Source of the DNA: Nocardioides sambongensis
GTDB lineage: Bacteria; Actinomycetota; Actinomycetes; Propionibacteriales; Nocardioidaceae
Direction of reading: 5' to 3'
Assembly (NCBI RefSeq): GCF_006494815.1
Contig: NZ_CP041091.1
Span: 558,001 to 622,000 of the forward strand
Length of the DNA: 64,000 nucleotides
Part shown: positions 45,272 to 53,673 of the stretch, one piece after another
How the letters are laid out: each line of letters opens with the position of its first letter
Numbering within the stretch: position 1 is the first letter of the stretch
Position numbers and translations under genes: made by a program
The notes under the pieces: model-generated
What the model was told of the DNA's origin: nothing
The model's database searches: none
Seen by the model: only the letters and a program-made list of their open reading frames with translations

Positions 45272-45301
45272 TTGGTGCCGGCTGCGGGGCTCTGGCAGAA
45301 T
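45272..45301 (+). promoter_or_regulatory. possible rpsP promoter
   Basis: TTGGTG (45272-45277) and CAGAAT (45296-45301) with an 18-bp spacer, giving a leader of about 125 nt before rpsP. The -10 lacks the first T, so the call is modest. The rest of the 199-bp gap shows nothing else I can name. Confidence 0.35.
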
Positions 45302-45433
45302 CACTCGCTGAGTTCTGTGTCGTCGGAACCCTCTCAACCGCACGACACGGCGCCCATGGATCCGGAACGCCGGTGTTCCCCACCTGGTCGTGACGGATCA
45401 CCCACCACGAATTCCCAAGGAGACACCACAAAC

Positions 45434-45931
45434 GTGGCCGTCAAGATCCGTTTGAAGCGCCTCGGCAAGGTCCGGGTGCCGCAGTACCGCATCGTCGTCG
45501 TCGACTCCCGCAAGAAGCGCGACGGCAAGGTGATCGAGGAGATCGGCAAGTACCACCCCAAGGAGGACCCGTCGTACATCGACGTCGTCTCCGACCGGGC
45601 GCAGTACTGGCTCGGCGTGGGCGCGCAGCCCTCCGAGGCCGTCGCCCGGATCCTCGAGATCACCGGTGACTGGCAGAAGTTCAAGGGCATCGACGGCGCC
45701 GAGGGCACCCTCAAGGTGAAGGAGCCCAAGCGCGACAAGCTCGAGATCTTCAACGAGGCCCTCAAGGAGGCCGCCAACGAGCCCAAGGGCGCCGCGGTGA
45801 CCGCTCCGAAGAAGGCCGAGAAGAAGGCGGAGACGAAGGCGGAGACCCCCGCCGAGGAGCCGGCCGCCGAGGAGAAGGCCGAGGAGCCCGCGGCCCCGAC
45901 CGCTGAGTCCACCGAGACCAGCGAGGCCTGA
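45434..45931 (+). CDS. rpsP: 30S ribosomal protein S16
   Basis: A 165-residue S16. The first 80 residues are the conserved core ([36 protein letters not shown]). The rest is a long Lys/Ala/Glu tail ending [10 protein letters not shown], a typical actinobacterial extension. GTG start at 45434 has AAGGAGA 9 nt upstream. It opens the rpsP-KH-rimM-trmD series; the KH gene follows after 4 bp. Confidence 0.96.
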   Translation: MAVKIRLKRLGKVRVPQYRIVVVDSRKKRDGKVIEEIGKYHPKEDPSYIDVVSDRAQYWLGVGAQPSEAVARILEITGDWQKFKGIDGAEGTLKVKEPKRDKLEIFNEALKEAANEPKGAAVTAPKKAEKKAETKAETPAEEPAAEEKAEEPAAPTAESTETSEA

Positions 45932-45935
45932 GCCG

Positions 45936-46175
45936 ATGCTCGCCGACGCACTGGACCACCTCGTCCGCGGGATCGTCGATCACCCGGACGAGGTCGTGGT
46001 GCGCGACAAGCAGCTGCGGCGCGGATCGGTGCTCGAGGTCCGGGTCCACCCCGACGACCTCGGCAAGGTGATCGGACGGGGCGGCCGCACGGCGACCGCG
46101 TTCCGCACCGTGATCTCCGCGCTGTCCGGCAACCGCGGCGCACGGATCGACTTCGTCGACACCGACCGCCGCTGA
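45936..46175 (+). CDS. KH-domain RNA-binding protein (KhpA type)
   Basis: A 79-residue single KH domain with the RNA-binding GxxG loop in VIGRGGRTATAFR. KhpA-type proteins bind RNA broadly, often with KhpB, and affect cell division and elongation in Gram-positives. It lies 4 bp after rpsP as in most Gram-positive genomes, and is followed by a strong hairpin that separates it from rimM. Confidence 0.92.
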   Translation: MLADALDHLVRGIVDHPDEVVVRDKQLRRGSVLEVRVHPDDLGKVIGRGGRTATAFRTVISALSGNRGARIDFVDTDRR

Positions 46176-46190
46176 CCTCAGCGTCGTACG

Positions 46191-46223
46191 ACGGGCGCCT
46201 CCCCTGACGGGGGAGGCGCCCGT
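46191..46223 (+). terminator. strong hairpin after the KH gene
   Basis: A 14-bp perfect stem ACGGGCGCCTCCCC/GGGGAGGCGCCCGT with loop TGACG, followed by TGCCGTTT. It starts 16 nt after the KH stop and precedes a separate -10 for rimM, so it likely ends most rpsP transcripts. Confidence 0.75.
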
Positions 46224-46248
46224 TGCCGTTTCCGGGCGCCGATGGCCG

Positions 46249-46254
46249 TAATCT
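46249..46254 (+). promoter_or_regulatory. -10 element TAATCT of rimM
   Basis: TAATCT ends 6 nt before the GTG start of rimM. With the hairpin just upstream it makes rimM-trmD an independent, leaderless transcription unit. Confidence 0.5.
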
Positions 46255-46260
46255 TCGGGC

Positions 46261-46833
46261 GTGGACAGCATCGAGGTCGTCGTCGGACGCATCGGCAAGC
46301 CGCACGGCATCAGGGGCGAGGTCACCATCGACCTGCGCTCCGACGAGCCGGACCGACGCTTCGTGGACGGGGCCGAGCTGCGGGTGCAGGCACAGCGCGG
46401 GGCCGCCTACCCGCGCCCCGCCTTGACCGTCGAGCGGACCCGCTGGCACCAGTCGGTGCTGCTGGTGAAGTTCGCCGAGGTGTCCGACCGCACCGAGGCC
46501 GAGGCCGCGCGCGGGCTGGTGCTGCACGCCACCATCGCCGCCGACGAGAGCCCGCAGGACCCGGACGAGTTCTACGACCACCAGCTCATCGGCCTGGCCG
46601 CGGAGGACCTGGACGGCACGCCGCTCGGCGAGGTGACCGGGGTGACCCACGGCGCGCAGGACCTGCTGCGGCTGCGCACCACCGACGGGCGCGAGGCGCT
46701 GGTCCCGTTCGTCGGTGCGCTCGTGCCCGAGGTCGACGTCGCCGCAGGGCGGATCGTGATCGCTGACCGCCCCGGGCTGGTCCGCCCCGCCCCCGACGGC
46801 GACGAGCCGGACCACTCCGAGGGACGCGGATGA
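46261..46833 (+). CDS. rimM: ribosome maturation factor RimM
   Basis: RimM helps mature the 3' domain of the 30S subunit and binds S19. The 190-residue protein has the N-terminal [16 protein letters not shown] signature and the C-terminal PRC-barrel with [11 protein letters not shown] and [15 protein letters not shown] start at 46261 follows a -10 by 6 nt. The stop overlaps trmD (ATGA), so they are coupled. Confidence 0.94.
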   Translation: MDSIEVVVGRIGKPHGIRGEVTIDLRSDEPDRRFVDGAELRVQAQRGAAYPRPALTVERTRWHQSVLLVKFAEVSDRTEAEAARGLVLHATIAADESPQDPDEFYDHQLIGLAAEDLDGTPLGEVTGVTHGAQDLLRLRTTDGREALVPFVGALVPEVDVAAGRIVIADRPGLVRPAPDGDEPDHSEGRG

Positions 46834-47983
46834 GGCTCGACTACCTGACCATCTTCCCCGACTACCTGGCCCCCCTGCGGCTCTCCCTGCCGGGCAAGGC
46901 GATCGACGCGGGCCTGCTCGAGCTCCACGTCCACGACCTCCGGCAGTGGGCCCACGACCGACACCGGACCGTGGACGACACGCCCTACGGCGGCGGCGCC
47001 GGGATGGTGATGAAGCCGGAGCCGTTCGGGGAGGCCTTCACGACCCTGGAGGTGCGGCCGGAGGACACCATCGTGTTCACCACGCCGTCCGGAGAGCGGT
47101 TCGACCAGCGCGTCGCCGAGGACCTGGCCACCCGGCCCCGATTGGTCTTCGCCTGCGGCCGCTACGAGGGCATCGACCAGCGGGTGATCGACCGGGCCGG
47201 CGAGATCGCCGAGGTGCGCGAGATCAGCCTCGGCGACTACGTGCTCAACGGCGGGGAGGTGGCCGCGCTCGCGATCACCGAGGCCGTGGTGCGGCTGCTG
47301 CCGGGCTTCATGGGCAACGCCGAGTCGCTGGTCGAGGAGTCCCATGCCGGGACCGGTCTGCTGGAGTACCCGGTCTTCACCAAGCCGCGCAGCTGGCAGG
47401 GCCGCGAGGTGCCCGACGTCCTGCTCTCCGGCGATCACGGGCGGATCGCCGGCTGGCGAGCCGAGCAGTCGCGGCGTCGTACGGCGCAGCGCCGGCCGGA
47501 CCTGCTGCACCCCTCGGTGCTCGACGACGGCACCCCGGTGGTGCGCGCCACGCCGGCCGATGCCGGGGAGCTGCTGACCCTCCAGCGCGCCTGCTGGGTG
47601 GCCGAGCAGATGGCGAACCCCGACGTGCGCGTCCCGGCACTGCACGAGTCGCTGGACGACGTCCGGGAGTGGCTGACCACCTGGGACACCTACCTGGTGC
47701 GCCGCGCCGGGCGGCTCGTCGGTGCGGTGCGCGCCCGCCTGGAGGGCGACGCCTGGGACATCGGTCGGTTGGCGGTGGCGCCGGACCTGCAGGGGAGGGT
47801 CTCGGACGTCGGCTGCTCGCCCACATCGAGGCGGTGGCGCCGGCGGCAGCGACGTCGTACGTGCTGTTCACCGGCGCGGGGAGCGAGCGGAACCAGCGGA
47901 TGTATCGCAAGGCGGGCTATCGGCTGCGCCGGGACCTGCCGGCGCCCGACGGCGCGGTGGTGCTGACCAAGCGGCGCCGCTGA
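46830..47983 (+). CDS. trmD: tRNA (guanine37-N1)-methyltransferase fused to a GNAT acetyltransferase (frameshift in GNAT part)
   Basis: Residues 1 to about 230 are TrmD, a knotted SPOUT methylase that makes m1G37: [56 protein letters not shown], and RRPDLLHP at the end. The frame runs on without a stop into a GNAT domain: [14 protein letters not shown], then, after a frameshift at 47791-47801, [13 protein letters not shown] and [10 protein letters not shown] to 47983. One extra G restores a 384-residue fusion with the acetyl-CoA loop Q-x-x-G-x-G/A. The acetyltransferase substrate is unknown. The start overlaps the rimM stop (ATGA). Confidence 0.9.
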
Positions 47984-48019
47984 GCCGTCGCTCGGCGGCG
48001 CCGCCGGTGAGGGTCGTCC

Positions 48020-50086
48020 TCAGCGCACCACGACGGTGTGGGAGCCTCCCGCGACCCTGGTGATCTCGAGTCGCTCGCCGCTCCAGCGGACCGGGTGCCC
48101 GGCTCGCTTGACGCGCTTGCCGTTGCGCCACACCACCCGGCCGTCCAGCGTGACGGTGACCCGCTTGCGGGCGACGGGCAGGCCGATGAACCCCTGCGTC
48201 CGTCGTGGCGTGGTGAAGGTGACCCGGAGCCCGGCGGTGCCGTCGGTCCACCGGGCGTCGATCGGCCCCCGTGCGGTGACCAGTCGGCCCTGGGCGCTGC
48301 GCAGGCCCGCGGTGTGCGGATCGATCTCCCACCGCGCGCCGCCGTCGCGCTGCTGGATGCCGAGCACCTGCTCGGTCAGCGCCCGGGTCGGGCCGGTGGA
48401 CCACCCGTGTGCGTAGGACTGGTAGGAGCTGACGATCTCGCCGGACTCCCGCAGCGACTCCCACATCGTGCTCTGCGGACCCTGGGCGCTGCGCAGCATC
48501 CAGCCCCACTGCCGTCGCATCAGGTCGACCGCCGCCTCCTGCGCCTCGGGGTCACCAGCGGCCAGCTGCGCCTGCAGCTCGAAGGAGCCGAAGAGGAGCT
48601 GGAGGTCGTCGTCGCGCTCGGGGGTGCGGGCGCCGCGCTGGACCCAGTTGGTGTCCCGCAGCGAGGCCATCGCCCGGTCGGCACGCTTCTCGTCGAGCAG
48701 CCCCCACCAGACGGCGAGCGAGTTGGCGCCCTGCGGGTGGACGTCCGCCCGGTCCGGGTACCACTGGAGCGCGCCGGCCTCGTCGTCCCACAGGTGGGTG
48801 TCGATCGCCGCCGCGACCCGGCGCGCCTCGGCCCGCATGCCGGCGGCGCGGTGCCGCTGGCCGAGCTCGGCGGAGAGGTCGGCACCCGTGGTGAGCAGGC
48901 GCCAGTAGAGGACGTTCGCCATGGCCTCCTCCCCGTCGGGGATCCGCGACTCGTGGGTGGTGTCGTTGGTCTCGTCGATGAAGAGCAGGTCGCGGTCGAC
49001 GGCCTTGGCGCGGATGTAGGCGAGGCCGGCGAGGTAGTGGGGCCAGACGTCGGTCAGCCACCGGCGGTCGGCGGTGTTCTCGAAGTTCTCGGCCGTCGCG
49101 AGCAGGGTCCACATGTGGTAGGTGTCGGACCGGTAGAAGCTGAGCTCCGGAGCGGCGTAGGGGAGCTCGCCGGTCTCCTTCTGGTGCTCGTAGGCGGTCA
49201 TGATCGAGTTGCGCACCGAGACCGTGTCGCCGGTCGACACGAACGCGGTGCCCTGCGAGATGCCCAGGTCGCCGGGCCAGACCGTGCGGTCCCGCTTCGC
49301 GCCGTCGACCAGGATGGATGCGCCGACACCGCTGGTCGCGCTGTTGTCCCACAACGCGTCCGGGGCCGGCCAGCTCCGGCCGGTGGTCGGCTCGATCGTG
49401 GTGAGCTGGGTCGTGTAGGCGCCCGAGTACCAGAGCCGGTTGAGCAGGTTCGAGGAGGAGTAGAAGTAGTTCGGGTAGTCGCTCGGGTCCTCCATCAGCG
49501 GGGACGCGGTGAAGTCGAGCACCACGTCGTCGACCGCGACCGAGTAGTCGCCCTGGACGAAGAGGGTCACGTAGCGGAAGGCGCCCCGCAGCAGCTCGGG
49601 TGGCGCGGTCCAGGTCTCGCCGGCGACGGCGTCCACCCAGATGGTGCCGTCCCGGCCGCGCGGCCCGCCGGTGGAGGCCTCCGACTCCTTGCCGACGTAC
49701 TTCGCGGTCTCGGAGAAGGCGACGCCGACGCGGGGCGCCTCGCCGGAGACGTCCCCGAAGGTGAGGCTGAGGGTGCCGCCGACGTTCAGGCCGAAGTCCA
49801 GCGTCACCTGGCCGTCCTCCTCGAGCACCATGGCGCCGTCGCCGTACGCGCCCTGCGGGTCGTCGACGGAGCCGGAGGATGCGTGCACGCCCTCGGGGCG
49901 CAGGGTGCGTGAGGACGGGGCCAGGATGTAGTCCTCCCACGGCGCGGGTGGGACGGGAGCGGCGGTGACCGTGACCGGGCGCGCCTGCGCGGCCGGGTTG
50001 GTGCCGATGCTCACCGCGAGGGCGGGCAGGGCGAGGGCGGTGAGCGACCCCGCGATCGCGGCGCGGGAGAGGTGCCGACTGCGCAT
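48020..50086 (-). CDS. secreted GH78-like alpha-L-rhamnosidase
   Basis: A 688-residue secreted protein. A signal peptide (RSRHLSRAAIAGSLTALALPAL, cleaved near AQA) is followed by a beta-sandwich with ELLRGAFRYVTLF, then the six-hairpin glycosidase core: GAKRDRTVWPGDLGISQG matches the general-acid region of GH78 rhamnosidases, WYPDRADVHPQGANSLAVWWG and SYAHGWSTGPTRALTEQVLG the later part; a C-terminal beta domain closes it. It should release rhamnose from external glycans. ATG at 50086 has GGAGGA 6 nt upstream. A LacI-type operator lies 20 bp upstream of the start. Confidence 0.8.
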   Translation of the reverse strand: MRSRHLSRAAIAGSLTALALPALAVSIGTNPAAQARPVTVTAAPVPPAPWEDYILAPSSRTLRPEGVHASSGSVDDPQGAYGDGAMVLEEDGQVTLDFGLNVGGTLSLTFGDVSGEAPRVGVAFSETAKYVGKESEASTGGPRGRDGTIWVDAVAGETWTAPPELLRGAFRYVTLFVQGDYSVAVDDVVLDFTASPLMEDPSDYPNYFYSSSNLLNRLWYSGAYTTQLTTIEPTTGRSWPAPDALWDNSATSGVGASILVDGAKRDRTVWPGDLGISQGTAFVSTGDTVSVRNSIMTAYEHQKETGELPYAAPELSFYRSDTYHMWTLLATAENFENTADRRWLTDVWPHYLAGLAYIRAKAVDRDLLFIDETNDTTHESRIPDGEEAMANVLYWRLLTTGADLSAELGQRHRAAGMRAEARRVAAAIDTHLWDDEAGALQWYPDRADVHPQGANSLAVWWGLLDEKRADRAMASLRDTNWVQRGARTPERDDDLQLLFGSFELQAQLAAGDPEAQEAAVDLMRRQWGWMLRSAQGPQSTMWESLRESGEIVSSYQSYAHGWSTGPTRALTEQVLGIQQRDGGARWEIDPHTAGLRSAQGRLVTARGPIDARWTDGTAGLRVTFTTPRRTQGFIGLPVARKRVTVTLDGRVVWRNGKRVKRAGHPVRWSGERLEITRVAGGSHTVVVR

Positions 50087-50105
50087 GAATTCCTCCGAGA
50101 TGGTG

Positions 50106-50119
50106 TTGAAGCGTTTCAA
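50106..50119 (-). promoter_or_regulatory. LacI-family operator
   Basis: TTGAAGCGTTTCAA, a 14-bp imperfect palindrome with central CG, the classic LacI/GalR/CcpA-type operator shape. It lies just after a likely -10 (TAGCGT on the minus strand, 50134-50129), so a bound repressor would sit at about +3 to +16 and block initiation. No LacI-family gene is in the window. Confidence 0.65.
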
Positions 50120-50241
50120 TCGGGGTGGACGCTAACAGTGGCCCGCGTCACAGAGAAGGGTTTGGCCGGATGTGGCCACGTTCGCCGCATCCGGCCCGCG
50201 GGGGCGCTGGTTTACTCGTCGGACACGGGCCCGAACAACCT

Positions 50242-50279
50242 GTAACTTCTGCGAAACACCTGCGGGGATCCGTCGAAAC
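50242..50279 (+). promoter_or_regulatory. GlnR-like box upstream of amt
   Basis: GTAAC (50242-50246), 6 nt, GAAAC (50253-50257), 6 nt, GGGGA (50264-50268), 6 nt, GAAAC (50275-50279). Same 11-nt step and orientation as the box before glnB; again the third half-site is degenerate. A weak -10 GAGAAT lies at 50335-50340. It predicts activation of amt by GlnR under nitrogen limitation. Confidence 0.7.
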
Positions 50280-50355
50280 GAGCGGTGGTCAGGATCTGGG
50301 ATGCGCGGCGACGAGGCTGTCGCCTCCTGATCCCGAGAATCCTGTGAGGACCTGC

Positions 50356-51612
50356 ATGTCTGTCGATCTTTCGTGGCAGCTGATCTGTGCTGCCCTAGTC
50401 CTGTTCATGACGCCAGGACTGGCGTTCTTCTACGGCGGGCTGGTGAAGCAGAAGTCCGTCGTGTCGATGATGATGCTGAGCTTCGGCTCCATCGCGGTCG
50501 TCACGCTGCTGTACGTGCTGGTCGGTGGCACCGGCATCGCCGGCCAGGGCACCGACGGCGGCAGCAAGTTCTTCGGCAACCCGTTCGAGGACTTCGGCAT
50601 GACCGACCTGATGACGGGTGTCGGCGGCGGTGACGCGGGCAACGCGTTCGGCGGCCACGCCTTCCTGGTCGCGTTCTGCATCATCACCGTCGCGCTGGTC
50701 TCCGGTGCGGTCGCCGACCGGGCCCGGTTCTGGCCCTGGATGCTCTTCGCGACGCTCTTCACCGTCTTCGTGGTGTTCCCGACCTTCCGCTGGATCTGGG
50801 GCTTCGACGCCGACGGCAACTTCTACGGCTGGCTGGCCAACGACGTCTGGGGTCTCGGCCAGGGCGCCCTCGACTGGGCCGGCGGCACCGTGATCCACCA
50901 GTCCGCCGGTGCGGCCGCTCTCGCTCTCGCGCTGGTTCTCGGTCAGCGCAAGACCGGCTTCTCCAAGGAGGAGGCCGTCCCGCACAACGTTCCGCTGGTC
51001 CTCATCGGCGCGGCGATCCTGTGGTTCGGCTGGTACGGCTTCAACACCGGCGTGTACGGCGCCGACGAGGGCCAGACCTCGCTGATCTTCTTCAACACCC
51101 TGGTCGCTCCGGCCGCCGCACTGCTCGGCTGGATCGTCGTGGAGAACTTCAAGGAGGGCAAGGCGACCGCGGTCGGCGCGGCCTCCGGCATCGTCACCGG
51201 CCTGGTGGCGATCACCCCGGCGTGCGCCTTCATCACCCCGGTCTGGGCGATGATCCTCGGCCTCTTCGCCGGTGCGGTCTGCGCCTTCGCGGTCGACCTG
51301 AAGTTCAAGCTCGGCTTCGACGACACCCTGGACGTGGTGGGCATCCACCTCGTCGCCGGTTTCATCGGTTGCCTCTGGGTCGGCATCTTCGGCGCCGAGG
51401 CGCTCACCGGCGGCAGCCTGTTCTTCGGCGGTGAGGTCAAGCTGTTCCTGGCCCAGCTCTTCTCCTCGATCACCGTGATCGCGTTCTCGTTCATCGTCAC
51501 CTTCATCTTCGCCCTGGCGATCGAGAAGACGATCGGCTTCCGGGCCAAGGAGGAGGACGAGGTCGCCGGCCTCGACCTGGCGCTGCACGGCGAGGGCTAC
51601 GCGCTCGACTGA
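50356..51612 (+). CDS. amt: ammonium transporter
   Basis: A 418-residue Amt/Rh channel with about eleven membrane helices. Signatures: MTPGLAFFYGGLV near residue 20, DWAGGTVIHQSAGAAALAL with the first pore histidine, WFGWYGFNTG, and DVVGIHLVAGFIG with the second pore histidine. PII proteins block such channels when nitrogen is plentiful; here the PII gene is 11 kb away. ATG at 50356 after GTGAGGA. It is flanked by a GlnR-like box and a strong hairpin, so it is a single-gene unit. Confidence 0.95.
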   Translation: MSVDLSWQLICAALVLFMTPGLAFFYGGLVKQKSVVSMMMLSFGSIAVVTLLYVLVGGTGIAGQGTDGGSKFFGNPFEDFGMTDLMTGVGGGDAGNAFGGHAFLVAFCIITVALVSGAVADRARFWPWMLFATLFTVFVVFPTFRWIWGFDADGNFYGWLANDVWGLGQGALDWAGGTVIHQSAGAAALALALVLGQRKTGFSKEEAVPHNVPLVLIGAAILWFGWYGFNTGVYGADEGQTSLIFFNTLVAPAAALLGWIVVENFKEGKATAVGAASGIVTGLVAITPACAFITPVWAMILGLFAGAVCAFAVDLKFKLGFDDTLDVVGIHLVAGFIGCLWVGIFGAEALTGGSLFFGGEVKLFLAQLFSSITVIAFSFIVTFIFALAIEKTIGFRAKEEDEVAGLDLALHGEGYALD

Positions 51613-51627
51613 GCCCACCCTGCTCGC

Positions 51628-51661
51628 AGAGGCCCGTCCCGGTACGCCGGGGCGGGCCTCT
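51628..51661 (+). terminator. hairpin terminator of amt
   Basis: A 15-bp stem AGAGGCCCGTCCCGG with CCGGGGCGGGCCTCT (one G-T pair) and loop TACG, 16 nt after the amt stop. No T run follows; in very GC-rich actinobacteria such hairpins still end transcripts. It also faces the Fic gene from the other side. Confidence 0.7.
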
Positions 51662-51720
51662 CGGCGTACCGGGGCAGGCCGACGGCCACCGGAAACCGGG
51701 AGGTCGCGGGACCCGGGAGG

Positions 51721-52998
51721 TCAGCCCCTACCCGACGCCCGGCCCCGCTGCCGGCCGGTCGCCGTGCCCGGGGTGGCCCGGGTCCGCATCCGCTCCGAGG
51801 AGGCGCGGATCCGCATGCTCAGGTCGTGCACCTCGTCGAGCACGTCACCGGCCAGCCACACCGGGGCCCGGCGCGACCTCGGTGCCTTGCGCAGCACGCC
51901 CAGGTCGACGAGCCGGCCGATGAGTGCCTCCGCCTCCGCGTCGTCCACACGCAGCCGTTCTCCGACCAGCGCGACGTTGACGATCGGCTCCTCGGTGAGC
52001 ACGTCCAGCAGCCGGTACGGCGCGGTGCCGGGGCTGGTGATCCCGGTGCGCTCCTGCCACCCGTCGCGGATCTCCTGGATCCGGGTCGCGGCACGCCAGG
52101 ACTCCGACGTGGCGATGCTCGCCGCGCTCGCCATCATCGCCACGATCGTGTGCGCCGTCCCGGCGCGGTAGTCGTTGAGGGCGGCGAAGTAACGGTCGCG
52201 GTGCGCGACCAGGGCCGAGGCGATCGGGACGGTGAGGTGCTTGGTGACGCGGCGGCGGCGCAGCACCGCGTGGATCAGGGTGCGTCCGATCCGCCCGTTG
52301 CCGTCGATGAACGGGTGGATCGACTCGAACTGCGCGTGCACGATCGCCGCCTGCGCCAGGGGTGCGATGTCGTCGCGGTCGGCGAAGGTGAAGAGGTCGG
52401 CCAGGTAGTCGGGCACGGTCTCCGGCGGCGGCGGCACGTGCAGCGCGCCGCGGGGGGAGTAGTCGCTGCCGCCGACCCAGTTCTGCGTGGTCCGGTACTG
52501 ACCGGCGCGGTGGGCCTCGTCGGGGTTGCGGGCCATCAGGTCGTGGTGCGCCTGGAGCACCGCCTCGCTCCTGATCCTCCGGGTCCGGTCGGCGTCGGTG
52601 ATCATCCGGGTCAGGGCGGCCGTCGCCGACGCCATCGACGTCGCGGAGGCGTTCGCCCCCACCCCGAGCAGCGCCCGGCCGTAGTCGGCCAGCGAGGCGT
52701 CGACGTTCTCGATCTTGGAGGAGTCCACCGACTCGGTGCGCAGCTGCAGGTGGTTGAGCTCGCGCAGGGTCCGGCCGTGCACGAGGTCGAGGTGTCCGAG
52801 GTCGCCCGCGCTCGCCGAGGTCATCGCCGCCAGGGGACGGTCCATCCGGAAGTCGAGGTCCGCGATCATCGGCGGCAGCGCCACCGTGATCTCCCGGACC
52901 AGGCGGTCGGCCCGGGGCCCGCGCACCGTGCGCTGCCGCCACGGCCGGGTCTCGAACGTGTGCGGAGACCAGTCGCGGACGAGCGCGGTGGAGGTCAT
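51721..52998 (-). CDS. Fic-domain AMP-transferase-like protein (class II)
   Basis: A 425-residue Fic protein. The active-site loop [13 protein letters not shown] near residue 228 matches HPFx[D/E]GNGRxxR in full, so adenylylation activity is expected. SSKIEN near residue 92 fits the inhibitory (S/T)xxxE(G/N) motif N-terminal to the Fic fold, defining the self-inhibited class II. A winged-helix-like C-terminus ([22 protein letters not shown]) follows, as in many DUF4172-type/Fic regulators. ATG at 52998 has AAGGA 8 nt upstream. No antitoxin gene is adjacent, consistent with built-in inhibition. Confidence 0.88.
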   Translation of the reverse strand: MTSTALVRDWSPHTFETRPWRQRTVRGPRADRLVREITVALPPMIADLDFRMDRPLAAMTSASAGDLGHLDLVHGRTLRELNHLQLRTESVDSSKIENVDASLADYGRALLGVGANASATSMASATAALTRMITDADRTRRIRSEAVLQAHHDLMARNPDEAHRAGQYRTTQNWVGGSDYSPRGALHVPPPPETVPDYLADLFTFADRDDIAPLAQAAIVHAQFESIHPFIDGNGRIGRTLIHAVLRRRRVTKHLTVPIASALVAHRDRYFAALNDYRAGTAHTIVAMMASAASIATSESWRAATRIQEIRDGWQERTGITSPGTAPYRLLDVLTEEPIVNVALVGERLRVDDAEAEALIGRLVDLGVLRKAPRSRRAPVWLAGDVLDEVHDLSMRIRASSERMRTRATPGTATGRQRGRASGRG

Positions 52999-53181
52999 GG
53001 GTGGCATCCTTGCAGCCGCCGGCCGTGGTCCTGCCTGGATTTCGCCACCCGGCACGCTCGTGGGAGGATGATCCGTCGGCGCCGCGGACGCTTCTGCCAC
53101 AGGGGAATCGTCGTCACGCGCGCGTCATCCGATCGAGACCCATCGACCGCGGCTGACCTGTGGCACTCGCGAGGAGCAACC

Positions 53182-53553
53182 ATGAGCAACACGTCCGTGG
53201 CCGGCCGCAGCGCCGTCGCCGAGCTGGGCAACGCCAGCAAGCGCACCGACGTTCCGGACTTCCGCGCCGGTGACACCATCAAGGTGCACGTCAAGGTCGT
53301 CGAGGGCACCCGGTCCCGCGTCCAGGTCTTCCAGGGTGTGGTGATCCGCGTCCACGGCAGTGGCGTCGGCCGCACCTTCACCGTCCGCAAGGTCTCCTTC
53401 GGCGTCGGTGTCGAGCGGACCTTCCCGCTCCACTCGCCCATCTTCGAGTCGATCGAGGTCGTCACCCGCGGTGACGTCCGCCGCTCGAAGCTGTACTACC
53501 TGCGCGACCTGCGCGGCAAGGCCGCCAAGATCAAGGAGCGCCGCGAGGTCTGA
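53182..53553 (+). CDS. rplS: 50S ribosomal protein L19
   Basis: A 123-residue L19 at the 30S-50S interface: [42 protein letters not shown] and [17 protein letters not shown] are all present. ATG at 53182 has GAGGAG 6 nt upstream. In relatives rplS follows trmD directly; here the rhamnosidase, amt and Fic genes lie between. Confidence 0.97.
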   Translation: MSNTSVAGRSAVAELGNASKRTDVPDFRAGDTIKVHVKVVEGTRSRVQVFQGVVIRVHGSGVGRTFTVRKVSFGVGVERTFPLHSPIFESIEVVTRGDVRRSKLYYLRDLRGKAAKIKERREV

Positions 53554-53569
53554 CACCTCCCGCTCCGCT

Positions 53570-53600
53570 GCGCCCCCGACCCGTCCCGGGTCGGGGGCGC
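53570..53600 (+). terminator. hairpin terminator of rplS
   Basis: A 13-bp stem GCGCCCCCGACCC/GGGTCGGGGGCGC with a 5-nt loop, 17 nt after the rplS stop, followed by a T-poor CGTGCATTTC. Confidence 0.75.
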
Positions 53601-53659
53601 CGTGCATTTCGCTGCTCCGAACCCGTGCCACCGATGTCTCGCGGCCGAGCTCGTCTGCC

Positions 53660-53665
53660 TAGACT
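53660..53665 (+). promoter_or_regulatory. -10 element TAGACT of lepB
   Basis: TAGACT ends 8 nt before the GTG start of lepB; leaderless spacing. Confidence 0.4.
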
Positions 53666-53673
53666 CGACCACC

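Noticed and set aside
48038..49912. A 624-codon frame antisense to the rhamnosidase gene
   Set aside because: No motifs, biased composition; the rhamnosidase on the minus strand has a signal peptide, ribosome site and conserved core.
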